A model generated the notes under the pieces. That model did not search any database and was not told the DNA's origin. It worked only from the letters and a program-made list of their open reading frames with translations. From Clostridium pasteurianum DSM 525 = ATCC 6013 (GTDB lineage: Bacteria > Bacillota > Clostridia > Clostridiales > Clostridiaceae), in assembly GCF_000807255.1 (NCBI RefSeq), contig NZ_CP009268.1, forward strand, positions 1,208,384 through 1,272,383: DNA of 64,000 bases, read 5' to 3'. The translations under genes and the position numbers were made by a program. Positions 19,123 to 28,890 of the stretch are shown here, one piece after another. Every line of letters starts with the position of its first letter. Within the stretch, counting starts at the first letter, position 1.

Positions 19123-22100
19123 TTGAATAAAAAATTATCAGTATTAAAGAAAAAAATCTCTATATTGAAAATAGCTAGATTTATAATTCAACTTGTATTT
19201 TTATACTTTTTCTCAGGATTATTTACTCTAGCTTTTACCGGTTTTAAAAGTATATATTTAGGACTAGCTAGAGAAAATTTCAGTATTGCAAATTCTTTTA
19301 CTTTTTTAGCGGCCTTTACAGGGGTAGTAGTTCTATCTATATTAATAGGGAGATTTTTTTGTGGGTGGTTGTGTGCTTTTGGAACTTTTAATGATCTTTT
19401 ATACTTAACTTCATCAAAGATATTTAAGAAAAAAGTAAAAATACCACCTTCTGTAGATGAAAAATTAAAATACATAAAGTACATAATTTTATTGGAAATT
19501 ATAATTTTTATATGGTCCATGAACCGAGTACCGGAAAAGAGTATAAATCCATGGGATGCTTTTGCACAATTATTTCAAATTAAAACTATGGCATCTGAAA
19601 TGCCTATAGCTTTTATATTTTTGGCTTTAATTACTGTTGGAGCAATATTTATTGAGAGATTTTTCTGCAGATATTTATGTCCTTTAGGAGCTATACAAGC
19701 TATCCTTTCTAAGTTTAAAATTATTAATATAAGTAAGCCCAGTGAAAAATGTGGTAAATGTCAATTGTGTACAAGCAACTGTCCAATGGGCATAAATTTA
19801 TCGCAGGTAGAGGCTGTAGAGAGCGGAGAATGTATATCATGTTTAAAATGTGTAGATGCATGTTATAGGAGTAATCCTAAGGTTGTTATGTTTAAAAAGT
19901 TAAATATGCAATGGTATTCTTCTACAGCAGCAGCTATTTTAGTTTTTGGATTTATATTTTGGGGAAGTAAATTTGTAAAGCCAGAAGCCAAGATAGGATC
20001 AGTTAGTGCAGCTGAGATGTCAAAAGTTGACGAGGCTGTCTTTAGTGATGGTGTATATACTGGAGTGGGAAATGGTTACAGACCTAACCTGAAAGTACAG
20101 GTTAAAATAGCAAAAGGCAAAATTTCTGACATAAAAATAATATGCCATGAAGAAACTAAGGGATATTATGAACAAGCTTTTGACATAGTTCCAAAGGAAA
20201 TAATAGCGTCACAATCTACAAATGTAGATGTAGTATCAGGAGCGACAAGATCCAGTAATGGTATAAAGCAGGCAGTTAACGACGCTCTTAATAAAGCGAG
20301 AAAAGATAAGACTAAAAATCAAGTTGTAGATAGTCAGAAAAGTGATAGTGCTTCCACAGAAGCTGAAAACATCAGTGCAGATGTATCTATGGACAAGAAT
20401 GCAAAATTTAAAGATGGTACATATACAGGAGTAGCAAAGGGTTATGCTTCGGGACTTACAGTATCTGTAACTATAAAAGACGGAAAAATTTCCGACATAA
20501 AAATAATATCTCATAATGAAACACCAGGTTTCTATGAAAAAGCTTTTAGTACAGTACCAAAAGAAATAATAGCAGCACAATCTACAGATGTAGATGTGGT
20601 ATCAGGAGCAACTTTCTCCAGCAGAGGTATAATGGCAGCGGTTAAGAATGCACTTGAAAAGGCACTAATCAGTGGTGAATTACCAGAGGATAATACCTCT
20701 ACAACAGAAGATACAAATACAACTTTAAATAGCAATGTTGATGTTTCAAGTATAGTATCTAAATTGCCTGTATACACTGGTAAAGGACTATACAAAGATG
20801 GAGTTTATACAGGAACTGGCAAGGGCTTTATGCCTAATCTTAAGGTATCTGTTACAGTAAAAGATAGAAAAATATCAGATATAAAAATAATTTCCCACAA
20901 TGAAACACCAGGATTTTATGAAAAAGCATTTTCTATAGTACCAAAGGAAATAATAAGCAAACAGGCTACTGATGTAGATACAGTATCAGGAGCGACAAGA
21001 TCAAGTGAAGGTATAATAGCGGCTGTTAATGATGCATTAAAGAATGCAAGATTAGATGACAGTACGCCAAAGCCAGTTATACCAAATTCGGTTACTCCAA
21101 CACCATCTAATCCTACTCCACAACAACCTGCTGCACCAACAACACCAGCGGGAACTAAATATAAGGATGGAGTTTATACAGGAACAGCAGACGGATTCCA
21201 GCCAGGACTTACAGTATCAGTAACGATAAAAGATAATAAGATTTCAGATATAAAAATAACAGCGCACAATGAGTCCGAGGGCTTCTATGAAAAACCATTT
21301 GATTCAGTGCCAAAGGCAATAATATCAAAACAGTCTACAGATGTGGATGTAGTATCAGGAGCAACTTATACAAGTAAAGGTATAATGAATGCAGTAGCAA
21401 ATGCATTGAAGGATACAAAACTTGATGGTACAGGTGGAAGTACAACCCCAACTAATTCATCAGACAATAATAACGATACTGAGAAACCTGGAAATGAAAA
21501 GCCTATTACTACAGCAGCACCTTTATATAAGGATGGAAGATATACAGGAGTAGGAAAAGGACTTAAAAAGGATCTTACTGTGGATGTAACAGTAAAAGAT
21601 AATAAAATTACAGATATAAACCTTATAACTTATAAAGATGGCATAGAATACATGAAAAAAGCTATGACACCAATGACTGAAAGAATAATAGCAGCTCAAT
21701 CTACAGATGTAGATGTAGTATCTGGTGCAGTTGAGACAAGTAATGGAATAAAAGATGCAGTAAACAAAGCTCTTGAAAAGGCAGTTTATAAGGATGGAAC
21801 TTTTACTGGAGTTGGAAGAGGCTATAACAGAACAGATCGCATAAATCTTAAGGTAACAGTAAAAGACGGAAAAATGAGTAATATTGATATAATATCTCAG
21901 GCTGAAACACCAGAATATTTTGAAAAGGTATGGCCAACTATACCTAGTAAAATAATTGAAACTCAATCAGTTGCAGTAGATGCAGTATCAGGAGCCACAA
22001 GATCCAGTAATGGAATAATGAATGCCGTTAAGGCAGCCCTTGCAACAGATACAACTGTAGGAGAAACAAGTACTTATCCAAGTAAAGAAGATGTAGCAGC

Positions 22101-22677
22101 ACCATTTAGAGATGGAGTATATACAGGAAAGGGAAAAGGATATGCTGGAGATATTACTGTTAATATAACAGTGAAAGACAATAAGATATTAAAGATTGAG
22201 CTAGGAAATAATTCTGAAACACCATCTTATTTTGAAAAAGTATGGTCTATTATACCAAATGAAATGATAGAAAAACAATCAGCGGATGTAGATGCAGTAT
22301 CTGGAGCAACAAGGTCCACAAATGGAATAATCAATGCAGTTAAAGATGCCTTGAGGAATTCAAAACTTGCACTTTCAGCCCCAGCAGAGGCACCCTATAA
22401 AGATGGAAGCTATGAAGGTGAAGCAGAAGGTTTTAGAGGACCTATGAAAGTAAAGGTTGAAGTAAAGGACAATAAAATATTAAAAGTAGATATGATTTCA
22501 AATATGGATGATAAAGATTGGTTTAACAAAGCATGGACAACTATACCAGAAAAAATTGTTGAAACAAACAATGTCAATGTAGATGTAGTATCAGGAGCTA
22601 CTTATTCAAGCAAGGGAATAATTGGGGCAGTAAATGATGCACTTAGAGATGCTCATGATGCAACCTTAAATTATTAG
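19123..22677 (+). CDS. NapH-like polyferredoxin fused to eight FMN-binding repeats
   Basis: 1184 aa. Residues 1-290 form a membrane ferredoxin: about five helices, CGWLC (80-84) and CRYLC (182-186), then two [4Fe-4S] sites at Cys210/213/216/220 and Cys237/240/243/247, and a helix at 267-283. From ~305 there are eight FMN_bind repeats, each starting YKDG-YTG-like and ending with (S)GAT. Predicted FMN-bearing threonines are T375, T497, T625, T748, T959, T1063 and T1160. Repeat 5 has SGAV at 867-870 and lacks the acceptor. Thr/Pro/Ser linkers separate repeats 1-5. TTG 19123 lies six bases after GGGGAG. Predicted to carry electrons from quinol or a cytosolic donor to the outside; Fur-controlled. 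Confidence 0.9.
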   Translation: MNKKLSVLKKKISILKIARFIIQLVFLYFFSGLFTLAFTGFKSIYLGLARENFSIANSFTFLAAFTGVVVLSILIGRFFCGWLCAFGTFNDLLYLTSSKIFKKKVKIPPSVDEKLKYIKYIILLEIIIFIWSMNRVPEKSINPWDAFAQLFQIKTMASEMPIAFIFLALITVGAIFIERFFCRYLCPLGAIQAILSKFKIINISKPSEKCGKCQLCTSNCPMGINLSQVEAVESGECISCLKCVDACYRSNPKVVMFKKLNMQWYSSTAAAILVFGFIFWGSKFVKPEAKIGSVSAAEMSKVDEAVFSDGVYTGVGNGYRPNLKVQVKIAKGKISDIKIICHEETKGYYEQAFDIVPKEIIASQSTNVDVVSGATRSSNGIKQAVNDALNKARKDKTKNQVVDSQKSDSASTEAENISADVSMDKNAKFKDGTYTGVAKGYASGLTVSVTIKDGKISDIKIISHNETPGFYEKAFSTVPKEIIAAQSTDVDVVSGATFSSRGIMAAVKNALEKALISGELPEDNTSTTEDTNTTLNSNVDVSSIVSKLPVYTGKGLYKDGVYTGTGKGFMPNLKVSVTVKDRKISDIKIISHNETPGFYEKAFSIVPKEIISKQATDVDTVSGATRSSEGIIAAVNDALKNARLDDSTPKPVIPNSVTPTPSNPTPQQPAAPTTPAGTKYKDGVYTGTADGFQPGLTVSVTIKDNKISDIKITAHNESEGFYEKPFDSVPKAIISKQSTDVDVVSGATYTSKGIMNAVANALKDTKLDGTGGSTTPTNSSDNNNDTEKPGNEKPITTAAPLYKDGRYTGVGKGLKKDLTVDVTVKDNKITDINLITYKDGIEYMKKAMTPMTERIIAAQSTDVDVVSGAVETSNGIKDAVNKALEKAVYKDGTFTGVGRGYNRTDRINLKVTVKDGKMSNIDIISQAETPEYFEKVWPTIPSKIIETQSVAVDAVSGATRSSNGIMNAVKAALATDTTVGETSTYPSKEDVAAPFRDGVYTGKGKGYAGDITVNITVKDNKILKIELGNNSETPSYFEKVWSIIPNEMIEKQSADVDAVSGATRSTNGIINAVKDALRNSKLALSAPAEAPYKDGSYEGEAEGFRGPMKVKVEVKDNKILKVDMISNMDDKDWFNKAWTTIPEKIVETNNVNVDVVSGATYSSKGIIGAVNDALRDAHDATLNY

Positions 22678-22755
22678 AAGTTATTGTTTTATACAATAGG
22701 AAAATAAATGTGTTTTTCTATTGATAATGAAATTTATTATTAAAAATATTACTTA

Positions 22756-22803
22756 GGACTATCTTGTTTATTGAAGTAAAATAAATAAGATAGCCTTTTT
22801 TAT
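22756..22803 (+). terminator. Intrinsic terminator after the flavoprotein
   Basis: Imperfect stem GGACTATCTTGTTTATT with AATAAATAAGATAGCC, followed by a T run. Confidence 0.8.
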
Positions 22804-22859
22804 ATAAAACTACAATATACTAATATCAGTATTTTAAAATATTATTGAAAGAATAAAAA

Positions 22860-23063
22860 TTATAATTCTGGTCTTCGTATATCTTTCGCGTCTTTAATAT
22901 TTTCTTGCTGTGTTGCAATAGCAAGCATTGAGGCTCCAACATTAGTGATAAAAGTTCCAAGAACAGTATTATCATCTGCTGATCTACCTTCTGTAAGTAT
23001 AAAAGCAACTAAGTTTGTTAGAATAACAAATTCTTTAGGGGTTAATGAATCAAAATATGACAT
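22860..23063 (-). CDS. Small clostridial protein, 67 aa
   Basis: Unrecognised but real-looking: GAGGTGAG lies six bases before the ATG, and the sequence is a compact helical protein (FDSLTPKEFVILTNLVAFILTEG, NVGASMLAIATQQE) typical of short conserved clostridial proteins. A partly hydrophobic central helix is not clearly transmembrane. It runs opposite to the flavoprotein gene. Confidence 0.65.
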   Translation of the reverse strand: MSYFDSLTPKEFVILTNLVAFILTEGRSADDNTVLGTFITNVGASMLAIATQQENIKDAKDIRRPEL

Positions 23064-23345
23064 TGCAGCTCACCTCTGATTAATATAGTATATTCTGATA
23101 ATTTGTTAGGAGGTACAGCTGTAAACGAAATTTATAGGGATTCTTATAAAAATTAAATGTTTAGTTTCAATATTTTCTTGATTTATATAGTATAATTGTT
23201 TTGTAAAATATATAAATGTAAATATAAAAAATTATTTTTTTGTAACAATTTATAAATCTGTATGTATTGGATTAATTATTTATTTATAAGTATAAAACAT
23301 ATCAAAATATACATATGTTATTAAACAGTAAAGGAGTATTTTATT

Positions 23346-24164
23346 ATGATGAAAGTAGACACTGAAAAATGTATAGGTTGTGGACAATGTGTTAAAGATT
23401 GTTTTCCCATGGATATAGAGATTGTAGAAGGTAAAGCAAAAATTAACAATAAGGTCTGTATTAAGTGTGGACATTGCATTGCGGTATGTCCTAAAGATGC
23501 AGTTTCGACAGATGAATACAATATGGAAGATGTAAAAGATTATAACAAGGAAAATTTTTCTATAAATCCAGATACGCTTTTAAATTTTATAAAATTCAGA
23601 AGAACAGTAAGACAATTTAAAAATAAAGAAGTGGAGGAAGAAAAGATAATAAAAATTATAGAATCTGGAAGGTTTACCCAAACAGGCAGCAATATGCAGG
23701 ATGTATCTTATATAGTGGTAAAAGAAGAACTGGAGAAACTTAAAAATTTAACATTTGAAACCTTAAAAAATATGGGAGAATATGTGCTTAATAATAGAAC
23801 TCCAGAAACAAGAATTTACAGGAGATACGGAAAAATGTGGATAGAAATGTATGAGGAATACAAAAAGAATCCTAAAAATGATAAGATATTTTTTAATGCT
23901 CCTGTTATAATAGTTGTTACGGCTAATTCACAAGTAGATGGAGCTCTTGCATCTTCAAATATGGAACTTATGGCAGATGCACTAGGTCTTGGGACCTTTT
24001 TTAGTGGATTCTTTGTAAGGGCAGCACAGGAGAATAAAGATATTGTAGATTTCCTTGGAGTTAAGAGAAGAAAGGAAATTGTAACCTGTATGATACTAGG
24101 ATATCCTGATGTAAAATATTTAAGAACAGTACCAAGAAAAGAAGTAGATATAAGTTGGAAATAA
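23346..24164 (+). CDS. Nitroreductase with N-terminal 2[4Fe-4S] ferredoxin domain
   Basis: 272 aa. Residues 5-55 carry two cluster motifs, CIGCGQCVKDCFP and CIKCGHCIAVCPKDA. Residues ~75-270 form an FMN nitroreductase domain (FRRTVRQFKNKEV, then GLGTFFSGFF near the flavin site). The fusion lets ferredoxin electrons reach FMN directly for reduction of nitro, quinone or enoate substrates; the substrate is unknown. AAAGGAG precedes ATG. It follows the flavoprotein locus but is its own unit; a functional link is inference only. Confidence 0.9.
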   Translation: MMKVDTEKCIGCGQCVKDCFPMDIEIVEGKAKINNKVCIKCGHCIAVCPKDAVSTDEYNMEDVKDYNKENFSINPDTLLNFIKFRRTVRQFKNKEVEEEKIIKIIESGRFTQTGSNMQDVSYIVVKEELEKLKNLTFETLKNMGEYVLNNRTPETRIYRRYGKMWIEMYEEYKKNPKNDKIFFNAPVIIVVTANSQVDGALASSNMELMADALGLGTFFSGFFVRAAQENKDIVDFLGVKRRKEIVTCMILGYPDVKYLRTVPRKEVDISWK

Positions 24165-24187
24165 ATTTTATTAATTATTATCTTTCA

Positions 24188-24375
24188 CCTGACTAACTTG
24201 GCGTAAGTCTCCTATGCACTCTGTACAGCTCTCACACAAAATCAAAAAGAATATTTTGGTTCTCTTCTTGCACGCTGTGAAAGTGGGAGTTCGACGCCAA
24301 GTAAGCCATGCATTTGCAGTTCTAAAATTCAGATGGAGTAAAAGAATCCCTACCTGAATTAAGAACTTGCTTCAA
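24188..24375 (+). repeat. Dispersed repeat, copy B (188 bp)
   Basis: CCTGACTAACTTGGCG directly after TTTCA, ending CTTGCTTCAA. One copy of the variable unit (GCACTCTGTACAGC...TTTTGGTTCTCT) sits in the loop of the left hairpin. Located just downstream of the nitroreductase stop. Confidence 0.92.
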
Positions 24376-24390
24376 TGGAAAAGAGTTAAA

Positions 24391-24436
24391 AATGTCTCAC
24401 AATGTATACATATGCATGTTGTGGGGCATTTTTTGG
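24391..24436 (+). terminator. Hairpin with T run after the nitroreductase/repeat
   Basis: Stem AATGTCTCACAATGTAT with GCATGTTGTGGGGCATT (imperfect), followed by TTTTTT. Similar in sequence to the terminator after nifH. Confidence 0.7.
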
Positions 24437-24506
24437 TTTTAAATTTTGTTTATTACGGAGGATAATTATCGGATAAAATATATATGTTAATAATTTTTAA
24501 AAATAA

Positions 24507-24568
24507 TTGACTTTAAATATTTCAAGGAATATAATTAGGTAGGCTAATAAATAATTAGGCTACCTAAT
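24507..24568 (+). promoter_or_regulatory. Promoter and MarR operator
   Basis: TTGACT (24507-24512), 17-bp spacer, TATAAT (24530-24535). A 15-bp inverted repeat with one mismatch, ATTAGGTAGGCTAAT / ATTAGGCTACCTAAT (24534-24548 and 24554-24568), overlaps the -10 element and the start. A MarR dimer bound here would repress its own operon. Confidence 0.85.
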
Positions 24569-24585
24569 AAAAAGGAGGTGTAAAA

Positions 24586-25044
24586 ATGGACAAGGATATA
24601 AACCTGACAGCACAAAAAATCATCAGATGCTTAAATGAGTTTAGAAAGCTTAATAAACATAAAAGCAATGATTGTGGTTTAACTCATAGTGAGATAATGG
24701 TTTTATTTTACATAAGAAATCATATAGAAGAATATAAAGAAGGTATTAAAACATCTGAACTAAGCAATAAACTCAATGTAGCTTCACCAACTGTTACTCA
24801 GCAGATTAATAGTCTTGAAGCTAAGGGCTTGGTAGATAGAAATATAGATAAAAAAGATAGACGTGCCGTTAGAATTAACTTGACAGAAAAAGGTGAAAAA
24901 CTTTTAAAAAAGGCCTCCAAAGAATTGAGAGATTCTATTAGCGGACTGGTGAATTATTTAGGTGAGGAAAAAAGTAATCAGTTAGCTGAACTTTTATTAG
25001 AAACTTATAATTATTTCAGCAAAAAAAATAGAGAAAATGACTAA
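24586..25044 (+). CDS. MarR-family transcriptional regulator
   Basis: 152 aa winged-helix repressor: recognition helix TSELSNKLNVASPTVTQQIN, wing DKKDRRAVRINLTEKG. AAAGGAGG lies before the ATG. The palindrome in its promoter and the two ABC exporter genes 14 bp downstream indicate a self-repressed efflux operon induced by a drug or metabolite ligand. Confidence 0.93.
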   Translation: MDKDINLTAQKIIRCLNEFRKLNKHKSNDCGLTHSEIMVLFYIRNHIEEYKEGIKTSELSNKLNVASPTVTQQINSLEAKGLVDRNIDKKDRRAVRINLTEKGEKLLKKASKELRDSISGLVNYLGEEKSNQLAELLLETYNYFSKKNREND

Positions 25045-25058
25045 AAGGAGATGAATAT

Positions 25059-26789
25059 ATGCTAAAACTATTTAAACACCTAAAGCCCTTTGCTGTATCA
25101 GTGATTGTAGTAATATTACTATTTTTCATTCAGTCTCTGGCAGAATTATATTTACCAACTCTGATGTCTGATATAGTTAATGAGGGTATAGTAAAAAATG
25201 ACACAAATTATATTATTCATATAGGCAGGATTATGATATTAGTAGCATTAGGAGATGCAGTCTGTGTTGTTGTAGCTAACTTTATAGGGTCGAAAGTTGC
25301 AGTAGCTTTGGGAAGAAATCTTAGAGATATATTGTTTAAAAAAGCAGAAAAATTTTCTCTTCATGAATTTGATAAGGTTGGAACAGCTTCCATGATAACT
25401 AGAACTACTAATGATATTGTTCAGGTTCAACAAGTACTTGTAATGATAATGCGTATGATGATTAGTGCACCACTTATGTGTATAGGTGGAATTATCATGG
25501 CCATTCATAAGGATGCAGAACTTTCTATTATATTTGCAGTGGTAATACCACTTCTGCTGATTTTTATAGGTGTATTTTTACTTAAAGGATTACCTTATTT
25601 TAGAGTTATGCAGGAAAAACTTGATAAATTAAATCTTGTTGCCAGAGAAGGATTAACTGGAATAAGAGTAATTCGTGCTTTCAACAGAATAAATAGCGAA
25701 AAGAAAAAGTTTAAAAAGGCCAATATGGAAATAAGAGACGTTGGACTTAAAGTTAATAGGCTAATGGCAGGAATGATGCCGGTTATGATGTTCTCTCTAA
25801 GTGCTACACAAATTGCAGTAGTATGGTTTGGTGGACTTAGAATTGACAGTGGACACATGCAGGTGGGAGATATGATGGCATTTATACAATATGCTATGCA
25901 GATAATGTTTTCCTTCCTTATGATGGCAATAATGTTTGTTATGATTCCACGTGCACAGGCTTCTGCTGTAAGAATAAATGAAGTTCTTGGAATGGAACCA
26001 GAAATTGTGGACAAAGAAAATGTAAGTAATGTTCAGGGGGATAAGAGAGGATATATAGAATTTAAAGATGTAACCTTTAATTATTTTGGTGCAGAGCAGC
26101 CAGCTATAAGTAATATATCCTTTAGTGCAAAACCTGGAGAAATTACTGCAATTATAGGGGGAACTGGTTCTGGTAAATCTACTTTGGTGAATCTTATACC
26201 TCGTTTTTATGATGTTACAGAGGGAAGCATACTAGTAGATGGAGTAGATGTTAGAGATATGTCTCAGGAAACTTTGAGGTCAAAAATAGGCTTTGTACCT
26301 CAAAAGGCTGTATTATTTACAGGCAGCATAAATGATAATATAAGATATGGTAAAGATGATGCTACAGAAGAGGAAATTTCAAAGGCAGCGGATATTGCCC
26401 AGGCAACAGAATTTATATCAAATATGAAGGATGGATTTAATTCTGTTATATCTCAAGGTGGAAATAATGTGTCAGGGGGTCAAAAGCAGCGTCTTTCTAT
26501 TGCCAGAGCACTAGTGAGAAGACCGGAAATATATGTATTTGATGATAGTTTTTCAGCACTGGACTTTAAGACTGATGCAAGACTTAGAGCAGCTCTTAAA
26601 AATGAAACCAAAGAATCTACAGTTATTATTATAGCTCAAAGAGTTAGCACAGTAATGGATGCAGATAGAATTATAGTTTTAGATGAAGGAAAGATTAGCG
26701 GCATTGGCAATCATAAAGAACTTCTAAATACCTGTGATGTATACCGTGAAATTGTGTATTCACAGTTGTCAGAGGAGGAATTAGCATGA
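25059..26789 (+). CDS. ABC exporter half, degenerate nucleotide-binding site
   Basis: 576 aa, six-helix membrane domain then ATPase. Walker A GGTGSGKST, signature VSGGQKQR, Walker B VYVFDD-type with Asp (FDDSFSALD) where the catalytic Glu is expected, and IIAQRVST with Gln in place of the switch His. These two changes mark the degenerate site of heterodimeric exporters such as LmrC/BmrC. AAGGAG precedes ATG. The stop overlaps the next start by four bases (ATGA), so the two halves are translationally coupled. The membrane part points to multidrug or lipid export; the ligand is unknown. Confidence 0.92.
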   Translation: MLKLFKHLKPFAVSVIVVILLFFIQSLAELYLPTLMSDIVNEGIVKNDTNYIIHIGRIMILVALGDAVCVVVANFIGSKVAVALGRNLRDILFKKAEKFSLHEFDKVGTASMITRTTNDIVQVQQVLVMIMRMMISAPLMCIGGIIMAIHKDAELSIIFAVVIPLLLIFIGVFLLKGLPYFRVMQEKLDKLNLVAREGLTGIRVIRAFNRINSEKKKFKKANMEIRDVGLKVNRLMAGMMPVMMFSLSATQIAVVWFGGLRIDSGHMQVGDMMAFIQYAMQIMFSFLMMAIMFVMIPRAQASAVRINEVLGMEPEIVDKENVSNVQGDKRGYIEFKDVTFNYFGAEQPAISNISFSAKPGEITAIIGGTGSGKSTLVNLIPRFYDVTEGSILVDGVDVRDMSQETLRSKIGFVPQKAVLFTGSINDNIRYGKDDATEEEISKAADIAQATEFISNMKDGFNSVISQGGNNVSGGQKQRLSIARALVRRPEIYVFDDSFSALDFKTDARLRAALKNETKESTVIIIAQRVSTVMDADRIIVLDEGKISGIGNHKELLNTCDVYREIVYSQLSEEELA

Positions 26790-28774
26790 GTGAAAATAGA
26801 AAAAAAGCAGATGATGGGACAGCAAAGGGAGGCCCTATGGCTGGATTTGGAGCTCCAGTTCAAAAAGCAAAAGATGTTAAAGGAACTTTCAAAAGACTTT
26901 TAACATATTTTAAACCTCATACTGTAAAATTTATAATAGTATTTGTATTTGCCATATTAAGTACTATTTTTAACATAGTAAGTCCTAAAATATTGGGAAA
27001 TGCAACTACAAAATTATTTGAAGGTATCTATGGTAAATTAGCTTTGGCAAAATTAACAGCTCAACAGGCGGGCCTTGAAAAGCTGGCGGGTAATCAGGCT
27101 ACTGCCACTCCAGAGGTTTTAAAGGGTCTTGCAGCGGTTAAAGCTGGAATAGCTGAAGTTATAGAAAAAACTGGAGGAAAAATAGATTTTCCTTACATTG
27201 AGAAAATAATATTATTACTTATAGGATTATATGTTATAAGTTCTCTATTTTCCTTTGTTCAGCAATATATTATGGCAGGTATAGGTCAAAATGTTGTATA
27301 CAAAATGCGTCAGGATTTAAGTGATAAGCTCAATAAGCTGCCAATTAAATTTTATGATTCACGTACTAATGGAGAAATATTAAGCCGTGTAACCAATGAT
27401 ATGGATAATATATCTACAACTCTTCAGCAGAGTTTAACTCAGCTTATTACCTCTGTTGTTACTATTATTGGTGTATTAATAATGATGCTTACCATTAGTC
27501 CTGTGCTTACTCTTGTAGCTGTTGTGACATTGCCGCTATGTGGTATTGCGACCAGTGGACTTGCAAAAAAATCTCAGCAGTATTTTGCAGGACAGCAGAA
27601 AGAAATTGGTGAATTAAATGGACATGTAGAAGAGATGTATACCGGACATAAAATCGTTAAAGCTTTTGGAAAAGAAAAAGACTCTATAGAAAAATTTGAT
27701 AAAATAAATAAAAGATTATATGACGTAGGCTGGAAGGCACAGTTTATATCTGGTGTAGTAATGCCTATAATGAATTTTATAAATAATGTAGGATATGTAG
27801 TAGTCTGTGTTGTAGGTGGTATATATGTAGCCAAAAAGAAAATTGAAATTGGAGATATTCAGGCTTTCATACAATATACAAGACAGTTTACAATGCCAAT
27901 AGTCCAAACTGCCAATATAGTAAATATAGTACAATCAACTATTGCATCAGCAGAACGTGTATTTGAATTATTAGATGAGGTAGATGAAGTGGCTGAAGCA
28001 GCAGAGCCTAAGGTTATAGAAATGCCTAAGGGTGAAGTTAGATTTGAACATGTAGACTTTGGTTATAAAGAAGGTGTTACCCTTATAGAGGATATGAATG
28101 TTACAGCAAAACCAGGGCAGACAGTGGCTATAGTTGGACCAACTGGAGCGGGTAAAACCACTCTTGTAAATCTCCTTATGCGTTTTTATGAAATAAATGC
28201 TGGAAAGATAACTATTGATGGGGTAGATACTAGGGATATGACCCGGGAAAATTTACGTGGAATGTTTGGAATGGTACTTCAAGATACTTGGCTATTCAAT
28301 GGGACTATAAGAGACAATATTGCCTATGGTAAGGAAGGATGCACAGAGGAAGAAGTTATTCAGGCATCGAAAGCAGCTAATGCGGATCACTTTATAAGAA
28401 CTCTTCCAGAAGGTTATGATACAGTACTAAATGAAGAGGGAACTAATATATCTCAAGGACAGAAACAGCTTTTAACCATAGCAAGAGCTATACTTGCTGA
28501 TCCAAGAATTCTTATTTTAGATGAAGCTACAAGTAGTGTTGATACGAGAACAGAAGTGCATATACAAAAAGCTATGGAAAATCTTATGAAGGGCAGAACA
28601 AGTTTTGTTATTGCCCATAGATTATCTACAATACGTGATGCAGATTTGATACTTGTTATGAATAATGGAAGTATTATAGAGCAGGGAAATCATGAAGAAC
28701 TTATTGCTAAAAATGGTTTCTATGCAGATCTTTATAATAGTCAATTTAGTGACAATGATTCAGAGGTAGTTTAA
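26786..28774 (+). CDS. ABC exporter half, catalytically complete
   Basis: 662 aa partner of the gene at 25059. Walker A GPTGAGKTT, Walker B ILILDEATSSVD with the catalytic Glu, switch His in FVIAHRLST. The signature is ISQGQKQLL rather than LSGGQ, as usual for LmrD/BmrD-type subunits. An extra ~60-residue segment (about residues 75-130, rich in Ala/Lys) is inserted between the first two membrane helices, predicted on the outside. Ends in a strong terminator. Confidence 0.92.
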   Translation: MSENRKKADDGTAKGGPMAGFGAPVQKAKDVKGTFKRLLTYFKPHTVKFIIVFVFAILSTIFNIVSPKILGNATTKLFEGIYGKLALAKLTAQQAGLEKLAGNQATATPEVLKGLAAVKAGIAEVIEKTGGKIDFPYIEKIILLLIGLYVISSLFSFVQQYIMAGIGQNVVYKMRQDLSDKLNKLPIKFYDSRTNGEILSRVTNDMDNISTTLQQSLTQLITSVVTIIGVLIMMLTISPVLTLVAVVTLPLCGIATSGLAKKSQQYFAGQQKEIGELNGHVEEMYTGHKIVKAFGKEKDSIEKFDKINKRLYDVGWKAQFISGVVMPIMNFINNVGYVVVCVVGGIYVAKKKIEIGDIQAFIQYTRQFTMPIVQTANIVNIVQSTIASAERVFELLDEVDEVAEAAEPKVIEMPKGEVRFEHVDFGYKEGVTLIEDMNVTAKPGQTVAIVGPTGAGKTTLVNLLMRFYEINAGKITIDGVDTRDMTRENLRGMFGMVLQDTWLFNGTIRDNIAYGKEGCTEEEVIQASKAANADHFIRTLPEGYDTVLNEEGTNISQGQKQLLTIARAILADPRILILDEATSSVDTRTEVHIQKAMENLMKGRTSFVIAHRLSTIRDADLILVMNNGSIIEQGNHEELIAKNGFYADLYNSQFSDNDSEVV

Positions 28775-28815
28775 GTAAAATAAGAAAATTTATTCTATAT
28801 TGAGATTATAAAAAT

Positions 28816-28865
28816 GAAGAAGATGTCTTTCAATGTGTGTATATCCATTGAAAGACATCTTCTTC
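28816..28865 (+). terminator. Intrinsic terminator of the MarR-ABC operon
   Basis: A perfect 20-bp stem, GAAGAAGATGTCTTTCAATG and its complement, with a 10-nt loop. The flank is symmetrical, so it may also serve the opposite small gene. Confidence 0.85.
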
Positions 28866-28890
28866 GTATATTTTAGTACTAAAATAGTCA

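Noticed and set aside
20236-21966. Several open frames opposite the FMN-repeat gene
   Set aside because: Shadows of a repetitive, strongly coding plus-strand gene; Tyr/Cys/Ser-rich antisense text.
22826-23008. 60-codon minus-strand frame
   Set aside because: Overlaps the better-supported 67-aa gene in another frame and lacks a start signal.
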